A stretch of 64,000 nt of DNA from Macrothele yani (Eukaryota; Arthropoda; Arachnida; Araneae; Macrothelidae). Below the pieces are notes generated by a model. The model was not told where the DNA came from. It did no database searches and saw only the letters and a program-made list of their open reading frames with translations. Shown here piece after piece: positions 43,061 through 52,977 of this stretch (positions are counted from its first letter, which is position 1; each line of letters starts with the position of its first letter). Made by a program: the position numbers and the translations under genes. The stretch spans positions 99,856,316 through 99,920,315 of the forward strand of contig CM077027.1 of assembly GCA_039090855.1 (NCBI GenBank). The letters run 5' to 3'.

Positions 43061-43660
43061 TTTTTCATAAATTTATTTGTTGTTTATTAAAAATGTAACT
43101 AGTGACTATGACAGGGTGATTATTCTATTAGAACTACTAAAAATATAAGTTTTTTATGAATACAATTGCAATCTGATAGCCATGATTATGAAAAGTTTTG
43201 AGTATATATAAAAAGTACAAATTGGGATAAAGAAATCTAATTGTTTATTCCAACTATCATAAATAGTAAATTGCAATTTTATTGGATCTGCTCAGACCCA
43301 GCTATGCCAGTTCAGGGTCAAGCCACATGTCAGGAACTACCTGAGTCTGGAGCTGTTATGACTCAACTGGTTTAAACCTGTACCAACTGGTTTAAACCAC
43401 TTTAAACCTGTTCCAACTGGTTTAAATCACAGGCAGACTGATCAGTCTTCATACTGATTGAGCGGCAGTTGGATGTGTATGTTGTTGGTGATTAATGTTG
43501 TGGTATAAGTTTCTTTTTTAAATGTTAATATTTTGTGAGGTGTTGGTATTAGTGAAAAAAAATATTTTCAAAGTTGTTACTCATTATTTCAGTATATTTT
43601 CTTAGTGTCCTCTTCAGAAACATTTCAAAATTTTAACTGAGATCTGTGTGATATTATACA
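43061..43660 (+). promoter_or_regulatory. 5' non-coding region of the copy 2 gene
   Basis: TATATATAAAAAG at 43203-43215 is a possible TATA box. CAACTGGTTTAAA recurs at 43364, 43384 and 43414, a short spaced repeat that might bind a factor. Distance to the start codon is 240-460 bases. No CCAAT array like that of copy 1 was seen. Confidence 0.35.
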
Positions 43661-44556
43661 ATGGAGAAAGAAAGATATTGGACACTACAATGTTGCAATC
43701 CTTTAAAAAACCATAATCATTCTGTGAAAAACATAAAGAGACTAAGAAAGGTGCTTGGATGGAAGTGTGATATGTTTCCTGATATGATGCCAAAGTTATC
43801 AAAAATTTGTGATAATTGTAGGAAGCAGATTGGTTCATTGAAAAATATGCAAGAAAATAATGATTGCAGTTCGGATGATGATGATGAAACAAGCTATGAT
43901 CCTCCACCGTCAGCTGTTCTGGAGACACTAAATACATCTCTTCAGGAATTAGGAGAGTCCCCTGTATGTAGTACAAATCTTCAGATGAAGCAGTATTCAA
44001 CCAAAAAATTAAAAAAACATTGGGATAGCACTTAAAAAACAACTATTTGCTAATGCAGAGGATTCCTCAGAAAATGAATGTGACTCACTGAAACAATCTG
44101 TCATAGGTAATCTGAAAACTAGCTTTTCTTCAAGTAGTAGGAAAAAGAAAGTAATGCTACTAACCTGTTTGCCTGAATCTTGGAGTATAAGAAAGAAAAT
44201 GTGTGAATTCAATGCTCCTAACTACATGGTACGCCAGGCAAAATGGCTTTTGAAGGAAATAGGTATATTAGAAAGTCCTGACCAAAAACCGGGAAAGAAT
44301 CTGTCACAAGAAGTTGTGCAAACAGTCTCTTTTTATGAAAATGATGAAATAAGTAGAGTAATGCCAGGAAAGAGAGACTGTGTAACTGTGAAGGGGGAGA
44401 ATGGAGATAAAACAGTTATATCTAAAAGACTTATTTTGTGCAATTTAAAAGAAGCATATAACATTTTCAAAGATAAATTTCAAGAAATGAAGATTGGGTT
44501 TTCTAAATTTGCAGAACTGCACCCAAAACATTGCATTTTAGCAGGACATAGTGGAA
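43661..44556 (+). pseudogene. Transposase-like protein of copy 2, N-terminal part
   Basis: Two frames, 43661-44035 and 44154-44556, correspond to the first half of the copy 1 protein. The start MEKERYWTLQCCNPLKNHNH and ICDNCRK give the same CCN...CxxC motif, followed by ETLNTSLQELGESPV. After a frameshift near 44035, LPESWSIRKKMCEFNAPNYM, KPGKNLSQE and GFSKFAELHPKHCILAGHSG line up with copy 1. Copy 2 shows that the frames separated by a frameshift in copy 1 near PGKK are one continuous protein (MPGKRDCVTVKGENGDK). The gene is then cut by Penelope-like sequence at about 44557 and resumes at 47168. It is inactive. Confidence 0.75.
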
Positions 44557-44574
44557 TATGTCCTGCTAAAATGC
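44533..44574. repeat. Perfect 18-bp hairpin at the insertion junction
   Basis: Arms at 44533-44550 and 44557-44574 are exact inverted complements around GTGGAA. The left arm is gene sequence (encoding ILAGH); the right arm is the first part of the inserted sequence. Confidence 0.85.
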
Positions 44575-44586
44575 TACAGTATCATA

Positions 44587-46010
44587 CACTGACGGAAAAA
44601 AAATCCCAACACCAAGAAAGGGGTTGTGTTAGATAAACGACAGTTCGTAGGTGGTGAGAGTACATCTGTAAGATGACGTCTATGCAAATTTCGCGCTCGT
44701 CGCATACGTGTGGCACTAGTAGCGCCCTCGGAACATGCAAAGCAGGTTTGCTGTAAATACGCGCTGTAACGTTCGTGAGCGTTAGTTATCGTTGAGATTC
44801 AACGTAGGGTGTTGATGTTAGTCAAGAATGCCTTTAAGAAGACGAAGAAGCCATTATCAACAGCTCACGGAGTTTGAACGAGGTCGTGTAATAGGACTAC
44901 GAAAAGGTGTATTTTCTTTCCACAATATTGCAGAACGACTTGGCAGGAATGTAGCCACTGTGCATGATTGTTGGCAGCGGTGGTCAAGGGAAGGTACTGC
45001 CTCAAGAAGACCGGGTTCCGGCCGGCCACGTGGCACTACTGAGAGGGAAGACCGCCGTGTACGGCGTATGGCCATGGCGCATCATACCGCGTCTGCGGCA
45101 GCAATTCGAGCTGCAGTTGCCACCACAGTGACACAACGAACTGTTACAAATCGGTTACTTGAAGGACAGCTCTGAGTCAGATGCCCTGTAGCGTGAATTC
45201 CACTTACTCCAAACCACTGCTGTTTGCGACGTCAGTGGTGTCAAGCTAGAGCTCATTGGAGGATGGAGTGGAGATCTGTTGTGTTTTCTGATGAAAGCCG
45301 GTTCTGCCTGAGTGCCAGTGATGGCCGTGTGTTGGTTAGGTGGCCAGGTGAGCGCCTGCAACCAACTTGTCTGCGGCCGAGACACACTGGACCTACACTT
45401 GGAGTTATGGTCTGGGGAGCAATTTCCTATGACAGCAGGAACACTCTAGTGGTTATCCCACGCACCCTGACGGCACAGTTGTACGCCGGTCTGGTGATTC
45501 AACCTGTTGTGCTGCCATTCATGAACAGCATTCCAGGGGGTGTTTTCCAACAGGATACCGCTCGCCCGCATACCGCTGTTGTAACCCAACATGCTCTACA
45601 GAGTGTCGACATGTTGCCATAGCCTGCTAGATCACCAGATCTTTCACCAATCTAGCACGTATGGGACATCATTGGACGACAACTCCAGCCTCACCCCCAA
45701 CCAGCATTAACCGTCCCTGTATTGACTGACCAAGTGCAACAGGCATGGAACTCCATCCCACAAACTGACATTCAGCACCTGTACGACACAATGCATGAAC
45801 GTTTGCGTGCTTGCATTCAACATTCTGGTGGTTACACTGGTTATTAATGTATCAGCATTTCACATTTAAGATGGCTCTTCTCGCGCTTACATTAAGCTGT
45901 GATCTTGAAACCTTAATCGATTAAATATGTTACCTATACAAATGTATTGCCGCCATTTCATTCCTCTACAACTATTTTTTCGTGGTGTTGGGATTTTTTT
46001 TCCGTCAGTG
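44587..46010 (+). mobile_element. Tc1-type element 1 (1424 bp)
   Basis: The inverted ends CACTGACGGAAAAAAAATCC and its complement finish at 46010 (CCGTCAGTG). TA is duplicated at 44585-44586 and 46011-46012. It holds one transposase frame. Confidence 0.95.
44828..45847 (+). pseudogene. Tc1-type transposase with in-frame stops (339 codons)
   Basis: One frame spans the gene without frameshift. The N-terminus has paired helix-turn-helix motifs (TEFERGRVIGLRKG, then IAERLGRNVATVHDCWQRWS) and a GRPR linker (GSGRPRGTT). The catalytic domain has VFSDESRFCL (first D) and FQQDTARPH (second D). At SPDLSPI the codon expected to be the third catalytic Glu is TAG. Stops at 45173, 45188, 45620 and the catalytic position make it dead. 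Each looks like a single-base change (Arg, Cys, Trp and Glu codons). It would cut and paste the element at TA. It ends GGYTGY at 45847. Confidence 0.9.
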
Positions 46011-46025
46011 TATATAGAAATAGTG

Positions 46026-46240
46026 GAAGATGTCCTGCCAAAATCCTACAGTATCATATATAGGAAGCACTAAAAATAAACTAAAACATCATTTACAACA
46101 GCACCTACGGAATTGGCAAAAAAAAAAAGAAGCAAAAATTGCATTGGTCCAGTACTGTATTGAACAAAAGCAATACCCAAAGTTTGAAGTTGGATGAAAT
46201 AAAAATTATTAAGAATTGTCGTACGGAAAGGCATTTGAGA
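46026..46240 (+). pseudogene. GIY-YIG endonuclease piece of Penelope-like fragment 1
   Basis: Translation reads EDVLPKSYSIIYIGSTKNKL with KHHLQQH, then ALVQYCIEQKQYPKFE and a stop at 46196-46198. IYIGSTKN-K-L-x-x-x-L-x-Q-H is the second half of the GIY-YIG nuclease motif. It nicks target DNA for Penelope-like retroelements. The first half (GIY) is degraded to YSI or lost. The same region occurs in fragment 2 as ISYVGSTKNRLRK. Both are short, frameshifted and inactive. A bacterial or intron-encoded GIY-YIG source is unlikely, given the Penelope-type linker in fragment 2. Confidence 0.55.
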
Positions 46241-46312
46241 TTGGCGGAGACAGTGTTGATTGAAAAAAAGACACAGGTTATGTAATGTTAATGATCCTAA
46301 CAGCTTAAACAC

Positions 46313-47167
46313 ATAATGGAAGGATTTGATCAGAAAGGAAAGCTGCAGAGAAGAACAGATTGGAAAAGGCAAGAAAAAAATGTAATATTAAAAAAAAAGA
46401 AGGGGAAAAAAATGTTAGAATATAAGATGATTAGTTTCAAGAATCAAATACGATCAGCTATCGAACAGATATTTATAAATACGAAAGGAAAAGAAGGCTA
46501 TTGGGTCATCTGATAGATGGCGCCACTGTGCCTGAACGACGAGAAACAGGAATGAGATGACGATGATGCTACGCGATCACTGGAACATTCGCAACGTTTC
46601 GTGGGTGGTGACGGGTGATGCATCTGTTGCATCCGCTCCTTGAGAATGGCCTGGGCAGAGGCTGAAAGTGCTTGGATATTATGCTTATTTCTGAGTGGAG
46701 AGAGGTTCGTGATTGTTGAGTATAGTGGTTGTGTCAGGTATTTAGGTTTGTTTTAATTGGGCACTGATGTGCAATTGTAAATAATTATGGGTTACAGTTT
46801 TTTTAACTTTGACGTTTTAGGAAATGTGTAATATAGGTTTTTATTGATTAAAGTGTTTTAGGGAGTTCAATTATGTATATTTGTGGTAGATTATTTTGAA
46901 TCCGAATTTGGTCATAGGGAAAAGAAGGGAAGGTAATAAAATTTGCGTGAATTGAAAAATATATATATTTTTTTTTTCCGGTTTTGAACCACGATGTAAA
47001 TAAGAAAAATACGCGTTGGAAATGTGTAGAGACGAAAACCTCCTAAAAGATTTAGGGAATAAATGTGAGTAACCTCAAAATATAGATTGTCTAAATGGCA
47101 CGTGAATAATTAAGCAGCTAGATGACATTTGACATTTGCAATGCTGTATGAATATATGATAGTGGAA
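46313..47167 (+). other. 3' non-coding part of Penelope-like fragment 1
   Basis: Contains a GCTCCTTGAGAATGGCCTGG block that aligns with GCTCCTGAGGAAGGCCAAAG at 52170-52190, the equivalent part of fragment 2. No gene. Confidence 0.4.
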
Positions 47168-48183
47168 CACACTCAGTATGTGTTTGCACTACACATCAAA
47201 GCGTCCAACTAATGATAGAAAATGCTAAGCTTGGTGTGTTAACCAATGGAGAATTGGCCTCTTATAAAACACTGTTTGGCAACAAAAGGGCTGTGCAACC
47301 CAGCATCAATTCACTGCATTTTGCGAAACTGTAGTTCTTGCCCAGGAAGCAACCCAATAAACAGTACACTACAAAATGCAAAAATGCATTTGATAATAAT
47401 ATGGTTGAAAATATCCCTTTTCGACAGTGGGTTTCAGTAAACAGATGTAACTTGGAAACAATGCAGACCTCATCGGAGTTTATTGAATTATTTTCTGAAA
47501 AATTTACTACATTGATACTCCATGATTTTCTAGCTAAGCAGCAAATCTCTTTTATAAATGAAGTAAAGGAAAACTTGAATGAGGGTGAATATGTTGTTAC
47601 ATGTGACTTCTCTGAGAATTACACTTTTGTGGTCCAAGATGAGGCCCAGAGTTATCATTGGTCAAGTGATCATGTAACAGTGCACCCCTTTGTAGTGTAT
47701 TACAAAGGAGAGAAGGAAACAGAGCACATGAGCTATGTCATAATTTCTAACTGTCTAGAGCATAACACCATAGCAGTCTACTGTTTTTAAAAAAAGCTAA
47801 TTCAATTTTTAAAAACCAAATTTCAAACTGATATACAGAAGATATACTACTTTTCAGATGGCAGTGCAGCCCAATTCAAGAATAAAAAGAATTTTGTAAA
47901 CTTTTGTTTCCACAAATAAGATTTTGGCATTGAAACAGAATGGCATTTTTTTGCCTCTGCTCATGGAAAAGGACCTTGCGATGGTGTCGGTGGCACTGTT
48001 AAGAGATTAGCAACAAAAGCAAGTCTGCAGAGGCCATATGATAACCAAATTCTTACTCCACAACAACTTTTTGATTGGGCAGTTACATTACATCTGTACA
48101 CTTTGAATTTTCAACACAAAAAGAGTACATTGAAACTGAAACATTTCCAGAAGAAATTCATATTAACAGTTCATATTCCGACT
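47168..48183 (+). pseudogene. Transposase-like protein of copy 2, middle and core part
   Basis: Resumes at CVCTTHQSVQLMIENAKL, the Cys/His cluster found in copy 1, then a CNP/CPG cysteine stretch. From 47400 it continues PFRQWVSVNRCNLETMQ, VVTCDFSENYTFVVQDEAQS, and, past stops at 47788 and 47917, IYYFSDGSAAQFKNKKNFVN and WHFFASAHGKGPCDGVGGTV. All three acidic blocks of copy 1 are present, so they are conserved between diverged copies. One frameshift lies near 47340. The frame is cut at about 48184 by a LINE fragment. It is inactive. Confidence 0.75.
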
Positions 48184-48900
48184 AATCATCATGATCATCA
48201 TTGTCAACCATTATCAATCCACTGCTGGACGAAGGTCTCCCCAAGTTTCCTCCACAACGGTCTGTCTTATGCCAGTCTCCTCCATGTCACTCCCGCATAC
48301 TTTCGAATTTCATCCACCCATCTCCCATGTGGTCTTCTTCTGGGTCTTTTCCTGTCACTTGGAATCCAATCTAAAATTTCGGCTGTCCATTGATGATCTG
48401 TCCTTCTGGCAGTATTTCACAAGATGCAGCAGGACCATCAACGGCTGCCAATTTATGACGCTGCCACCAAAGGATCTCTATCGTACCGTGAGCGGCAGAT
48501 TTCAGCCAGCAGTGACCCATATGTCCAGCCCATTGCCATTTCAGGGATTTTATTCTAGTCATGATGTCTTCCACTCTTGTCATTTTTCGGATCCACGAGT
48601 TCCTCTTCTTATCTCTCCTGGTTACACCAAGCATGCACCTCTCCATGCTTTTTTGAGTTGTCTGCAGCCTTTGTATGTCTCTTTTAGTTAAGGTCCACGT
48701 CTCTGCACCATACGTAAGCACTGGAAGGATGTATTGATCAAACACTTTTCTTTTAAGACATAATGGCATATTGCTCTTGAAAATTATGCTGTTTCTTCCA
48801 AAAGCTCTCCAGGCAAGTTTTGTATGCCAATTAATTTCTTCATCAATGTGACCCTCACTTGATATCTGCTGTCCAAGATAAACGTATGTGCCTGTTATCT
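48184..48900 (-). pseudogene. RTE-like LINE fragment A (C-terminal end)
   Basis: Minus strand from 48900: YVYLGQQISSEGHIDEEINW, then KLAWRAFGRNSIIF, YGAETWTLTKRDIQ, MERCMLGVTRRDKKRNSWIR and KSLKWQWAGH, the region after the RT domain. About 100 extra bases relative to fragment B follow WAGH. The 3' end finishes in a TGATGATGAT-like tail (plus-strand ATCATCATGATCATCATT), common at RTE-type ends. It is 5' truncated and inserted in the copy 2 gene. No RT active site is included, so it is inactive. RTE is my best guess for the clade. Confidence 0.75.
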
Positions 48901-49566
48901 TCAAAAAACATAAGGCTAAGAGAAATGAAGACAATGAAATTTATAATCAAAGAAAGGTGAGAAAAAATAGATTAAAATATATAGGTGCATTCCCTTACTT
49001 GGAAGGTGTCAGTAAAGAAATTGATAGGCAATGTGCCAAATTTGACTTACAACTAGGAAGTTCAGTGAACAAACACCTTGAAAAATCTGACTATTAACAA
49101 AAAAACTGAGAGCAAAATATTAGAGGAATCAAGGTCTTACGAAATTCCCATTGCACACATACCCCCAATATCGTACGTAGGGAGTACTAAAAACAGGTTA
49201 AGAAAAGGCTAAAACAACACATAGCTCTAACTGGCAAAAAAAAGAAGCAAAAACTGCATTAGTGCAATTCTGTATTGACCACCGAACATTCCCAAAATTC
49301 GAAGAAATTGAAATGCTAAAAAGGAATAAAAAATCATAGAGACTCATAAATGAAAATGGAGGAATCGATCCTAATTTATAAAAATAAAACAAGGGTGTGC
49401 AACCAGAATGACCCTAATACATTATCTAGCTTTTGGAAAGAGCTAATAAGACAGGAAAAAGAACAACAAAAGAAAAATCGACAAAAGAGAGAAGGGAAGA
49501 GGAATAGGAAATGAAATGAAGAAGAATGCGGAAAAACGACATCAATGACCATTTGAAGAGAGGGGG

Positions 49567-49570
<4 letters not shown>
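48901..49570 (+). pseudogene. Penelope-like fragment 2: linker and GIY-YIG endonuclease
   Basis: The plus strand encodes RLKYIGAFPYLEGVSKEIDR, QCAKFDLQLGSSVNKHLE, then frameshifted SYEIPIAHIPPISYVGSTKN with RLRKRLKQH in the adjoining frame. A tail ALVQFCIDHRTFPKFEEIEM follows. This is the linker of Penelope-like polymerases (P-Y-x-x-G-x-S-x-x-I-x-R) followed by the GIY-YIG nuclease, with YEI and YVG as the two half-motifs. Fragment 1 (46026-46240) is a close relative. Stops and frameshifts break it, and the RT domain is absent. It continues after nested insertions at about 52009-52560. Confidence 0.6.

Positions 49571-49602
<32 letters not shown>
49570..49602 (+). repeat. (TA)n microsatellite
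   Basis: About 16 TA units at the junction between Penelope-like fragment 2 and LINE fragment B. Confidence 0.95.
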
Positions 49603-49607
<5 letters not shown>

Positions 49608-50790
49608 CTGAGAGAACAAGCTGGATTCAGGAGTGGCTACAGCACAATAGATCATATCCACGTACTGAGAGAACTAATTGAAAGAGCGAGGGAATATGAA
49701 CTTCCATTATGTATGGCTCTTATCGATTATGAAAAGGCCTTTGATTCGGTGAAACCATCAGCAGTTACAATGGCTCTGAAATCCTGCGGTATTGAAGATG
49801 CATTCATTAATATTATTAATAACATCTATGAAAATGCAAGTGCAAAGATTCGGCTGTTTGAAAATACAACACACATAAAAATTGGGAAGGGAGTGAGACA
49901 AGGTGACACCCTGTCTCCGAAGCTCTTTAATGCCACATTGGAACATGTCTTTCAATCACTGAGCTAGGAAAACAAAGGGATAAAGATTAATGGAGATTAT
50001 CTAACCCACCTTCGTTTTGCTGATGACGTAGTCATTTTTGCAACTACTCCATCAGAGCTGCAGAGTATGATCCAGGAACTTGCTGACAGGAGTAAAGAAG
50101 TGGGATTAAAAATGAACTTTCAGAAGACAAAAGTGATGTTCAATGCTTTTATAAGAAATGAAGATTTATCGATTGATAGAGAAAAGCTGGAGATAAGACA
50201 CGTACGTTTATCTTGGACAGCAGATATCAAGTGAGGGTCACATTGATGAAGAAATTAATTGGCGTACAAAACTTGCCTGGAGAGCTTTTGAAAGAAACAG
50301 CATAATTTTCAAGAGCAATGTGCCATTATGTCTTAAAAGAAAAGTGTTAGATCAATGCGTCCTTCCAGTGCTTGCGTATGGTACAGAGACGTGGACCTTA
50401 ACTAAAAGAGACATACAAAGGCTGCAGACAACTCAAAGTAGCATGGAGAGGTGCATACTTGGTGTAACCAGGAGAGATAAGAAGAGGAACTCGTGGATCT
50501 GAAAAATGACAAGAGTGGAAGACATCGTGATCAGAGTTAAATCCCTGAAATGGCAATGGGCTGGACATACTGCCAGAAGGACAGACCATCGATGGACAGC
50601 CGAAATTTTAGATTAGATTCCAAGGGACAGAAAAAGACCCAGAAGAAGACCACATGGGAGATGGGTGGATATAATTCGAAAGTATGCGGGAGTGACATGG
50701 AGGAGACTGGCATAAGACAGACCGTTGTGGAGGAAACTTGGGGAGACCTTCGTCCAGCAGTGGATTGATAATGGTTGACAATGATGATGA
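49603..50790 (+). pseudogene. RTE-like LINE fragment B with RT domain (broken)
   Basis: Plus-strand pieces read LREQAGFRSGYSTIDHIHVL, ALIDYEKAFDSVKPSAVTMA, GVRQGDTLSPKLFNATLEHV and LRFADDVVIFATTPSEL, the RT palm with its FADD catalytic motif. After that come QTYVYLGQQISSEGHIDEE-like sequence, YGTETWTLTKRDIQ and KSLKWQWAGHTARRTDHRW, then a C-terminal GRWVDIIRKYAGVTWRRLA. It is 5' truncated (no endonuclease), with stops at about 49965 and 50502 and a frameshift near 50200. It ends in ATGATGATGATA at 50781-50792, the RTE-like simple tail. A close relative of fragment A, inserted in Penelope-like fragment 2. Confidence 0.8.
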
Positions 50791-50792
50791 TA

Positions 50793-52006
50793 CACTATCT
50801 ACCAACAAGTAATTGGACACCTGAGATAGCAAAGGAAAACAAAGTTTATTCACCTTCAATAGTTGGTGGAGCCTCCACGAGCGGCGATTATAGCTGCGAC
50901 CCTCTGGGGCATACTCTCAACCAGGCGTTGTATGATGGCTAGCAGTATTTTCTTCCACTCGGCTTGAAGAAGACAGGTCAGTTCCTTCACTTATTTCGGA
51001 CGGGGGGGGGGGAGGTCGACGCTCCAACTCGTCCCAGAGGTGCTCTATAGGATTAAGGTCTGGGCTCTGCGCAGGCCAGTCCATTCGATTAACCCCATTG
51101 TCACCATACCAAGCCATGGTGGACCTCGCAACATGACAGGTGGCATTGTCATCCTGAAAGTAACATGGGTCCACCCCGTAAAACTGCCACAACGTATGAA
51201 GCACATTTTCATCCAAAATGGTGCAGTAGGTCTCGGCGTTGAGTCTACCAGGAATTGCGACCAAAGGTCCCGTGCCATACCAGGAGAAACACCCCCATAG
51301 CATAATTCCACCGCAGCCGAACTTCACAGTTGGCACAATACATTCCGGCAGGAGGCGTTCTCCAGGCAGACTCCAAACCCAGACCCTGCCATCCGAACGG
51401 TAGAGGGTGAACCTTGATTTGTTGCTCCAGAGAACCTGTTTCCACTGTTTAACGGTCCACTGTTGACGTTCTTTGCACCACGTTAGCCGAGCAGCGCTAT
51501 TGGACTTGGTGATCAAAGGCTTGTGGGCGGCAGCACGTTCACGATAACTGAGCAGATGGGCTTCCTTAGAGATCGTATTAATCGAAAGAACACTCCCGGA
51601 TGCCTGTTGAAACTCCTCACGGATGTGGCCCATCGATTTGGTGCGGTTCTTTTGAATTTCACTGGCCAGCACCCTTCGGTCTCTAACTCCCAGTTTTGTG
51701 GGTCTGCTGGGTCGGGGCACATTCCGACAGTCACCTCTCATCTTCCACTTGTTAATCACATAGGCCACTGTCGATTTTAGGTACTTCAACTCGCTGGATA
51801 TGTCACGTATGGATTGGCCATTTCGGTGATACCCGAGGATTACACCTTTCTCGAAATCAGAGAGCTCCGAACTGCGTGGCATCTTGCATGCGACTGGTTG
51901 CGTTGTTGTTTCCCACACGATATTCAACGGCGGCGGCCGTGACATGTATCAGGACCGCAGATATCGTCGATTGCAGGGGTGTCCAATTACTTTTTGTTAG
52001 ATAGTG
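50793..52006 (-). mobile_element. Tc1-type element 2 (1214 bp)
   Basis: The ends CACTATCTACCAACAAGTAA and, inverted, CACTATCTAACAAAAAGTAA continue into TTGGACAC. TA flanks at 50791-50792 and 52007-52008. A minus-strand transposase lies inside. It is a different subfamily from element 1. Confidence 0.95.
50856..51945 (-). pseudogene. Tc1-type transposase with lost first catalytic Asp and late frameshift
   Basis: From Met at 51945 (or the internal [13 protein letters not shown]) the protein has two helix-turn-helix motifs ([20 protein letters not shown], then [11 protein letters not shown]), a PSRPTKL linker, and the catalytic domain. The first motif reads [12 protein letters not shown], with Asn where Tc1 transposases have the catalytic Asp. 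The second is [10 protein letters not shown] and the third [14 protein letters not shown], 34-residue-type spacing. After WDELERR a G/C run at 51002-51012 shifts the frame; the family-like C-terminus ([20 protein letters not shown]) continues in another frame to a stop at 50856. Both changes argue that it is inactive. Confidence 0.88.
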
Positions 52007-52008
52007 TA

Positions 52009-52560
52009 TAAAAAAAAAAAGAAAAAAAGGTCAAATTAGTGAAACATAGATGGCGTCAGCTAGGTTTAATTAAGAAAAGTTTCTAATACAGCGTATCCGA
52101 GGAACGGCAACGTGGGGTATCGGACTCCATTGACGAGAAATAAACCACGAACATCGGTGGGAAAGTCTTCACGCTCCTGAGGAAGGCCAAAGACTGGGTA
52201 AAAAATTTAGAGCATTAATAACGGTAAAGAATTGAAGTTGTTGAATCCTTAAGTGAAAATCTACTGAATCTACCCAAAGTAAGCAGAGTGTTGGATGTGA
52301 AAGGTAGATGCACGTACAACGGGCAATAGAACAATAGCGTCAACGAAGACCTTAAACGTGCATGAAAAGTGAATAATCGCTAGAAACGGAATGCCCAGGT
52401 AAGCATTATCCAACTAGAATATTTCCAAATTTCTAGAAGAGCGTTTTAGTGGATCTGTTACCATCAAAGGGACACAGAGGTTACATTACATGCCTTTATA
52501 CCGATAGCATCAAGTACATCAAAAATATTAGTAAAAACGTTTTCAGATATAACATAATCT
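52009..52560 (+). other. Remainder of Penelope-like fragment 2 (3' region)
   Basis: Non-coding sequence. GCTCCTGAGGAAGGCCAAAG aligns with the 3' block of fragment 1, so the insertion extended to about here before the host gene resumes. Confidence 0.4.
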
Positions 52561-52569
52561 ACTGTTGAA

Positions 52570-52878
52570 ACAGTCACAAAATCTCCGGAAAAACTCGCTT
52601 TGAGAGATATTCATATATACATTACTGCCATCTATGACAAGAAATGGTGGCTAGCTTATGTTTTAACAAAAGACGAAGGTCTTGATGAAGTTAAAGTTAC
52701 TTTCCTTCACCCAGCTGGCCCATCACTATCTTATACATATCCTACAAAACCTGATATTCTGTGGGTATCTGTAAATGATGTTCTTTGTAAAGTAAACCCA
52801 GTAACACCAACAGGAAGAATATATCAAATTCCTGGGGATGATACTGTAAAAACAAATGAAGCATTTAAAAAGAAGTGA
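52570..52878 (+). pseudogene. Transposase-like protein of copy 2, C-terminal domain
   Basis: This is the last part of the copy 2 gene. RDIHIYITAIYDKKWWLAYV, VKVTFLHPAGPSLSYTYPTK and PDILWVSVNDVLCKV align with DIRGYVIVEYDNQWWVGCVL, VKISFLHPHGPSVSFTYPQK and PDILEVDKTAVITKV in copy 1. The small beta-rich domain with paired Trp looks chromatin- or DNA-binding-like, but that is a guess. It ends at 52878, 100 bases before the right TIR, and is longer than copy 1 by about 25 residues. The piece is separated from the core by about 4.4 kb of insertions and cannot be translated in register. Confidence 0.75.
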
Positions 52879-52977
52879 AATCTTAAAACTGTTTGTATCA
52901 GGTTTCGCAAGTGACATTTCGAATGTATGTGTTAACAGTAAATTTGAATGTGTACATAGATATATTAAGAATAAAGA

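Larger units (their letters stand above)
44557..47167 (+). mobile_element. Penelope-like element fragment 1, carrying a Tc1 element
   Basis: Sequence inside the copy 2 gene contains a GIY-YIG endonuclease end (46026-46200) and a non-coding 3' region to about 47167. A duplicated segment (GTCCTGCTAAAATGCTACAG before the Tc1 element and GTCCTGCCAAAATCCTACAG after it) shows a local tandem copy. The RT domain is missing. Confidence 0.55.
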
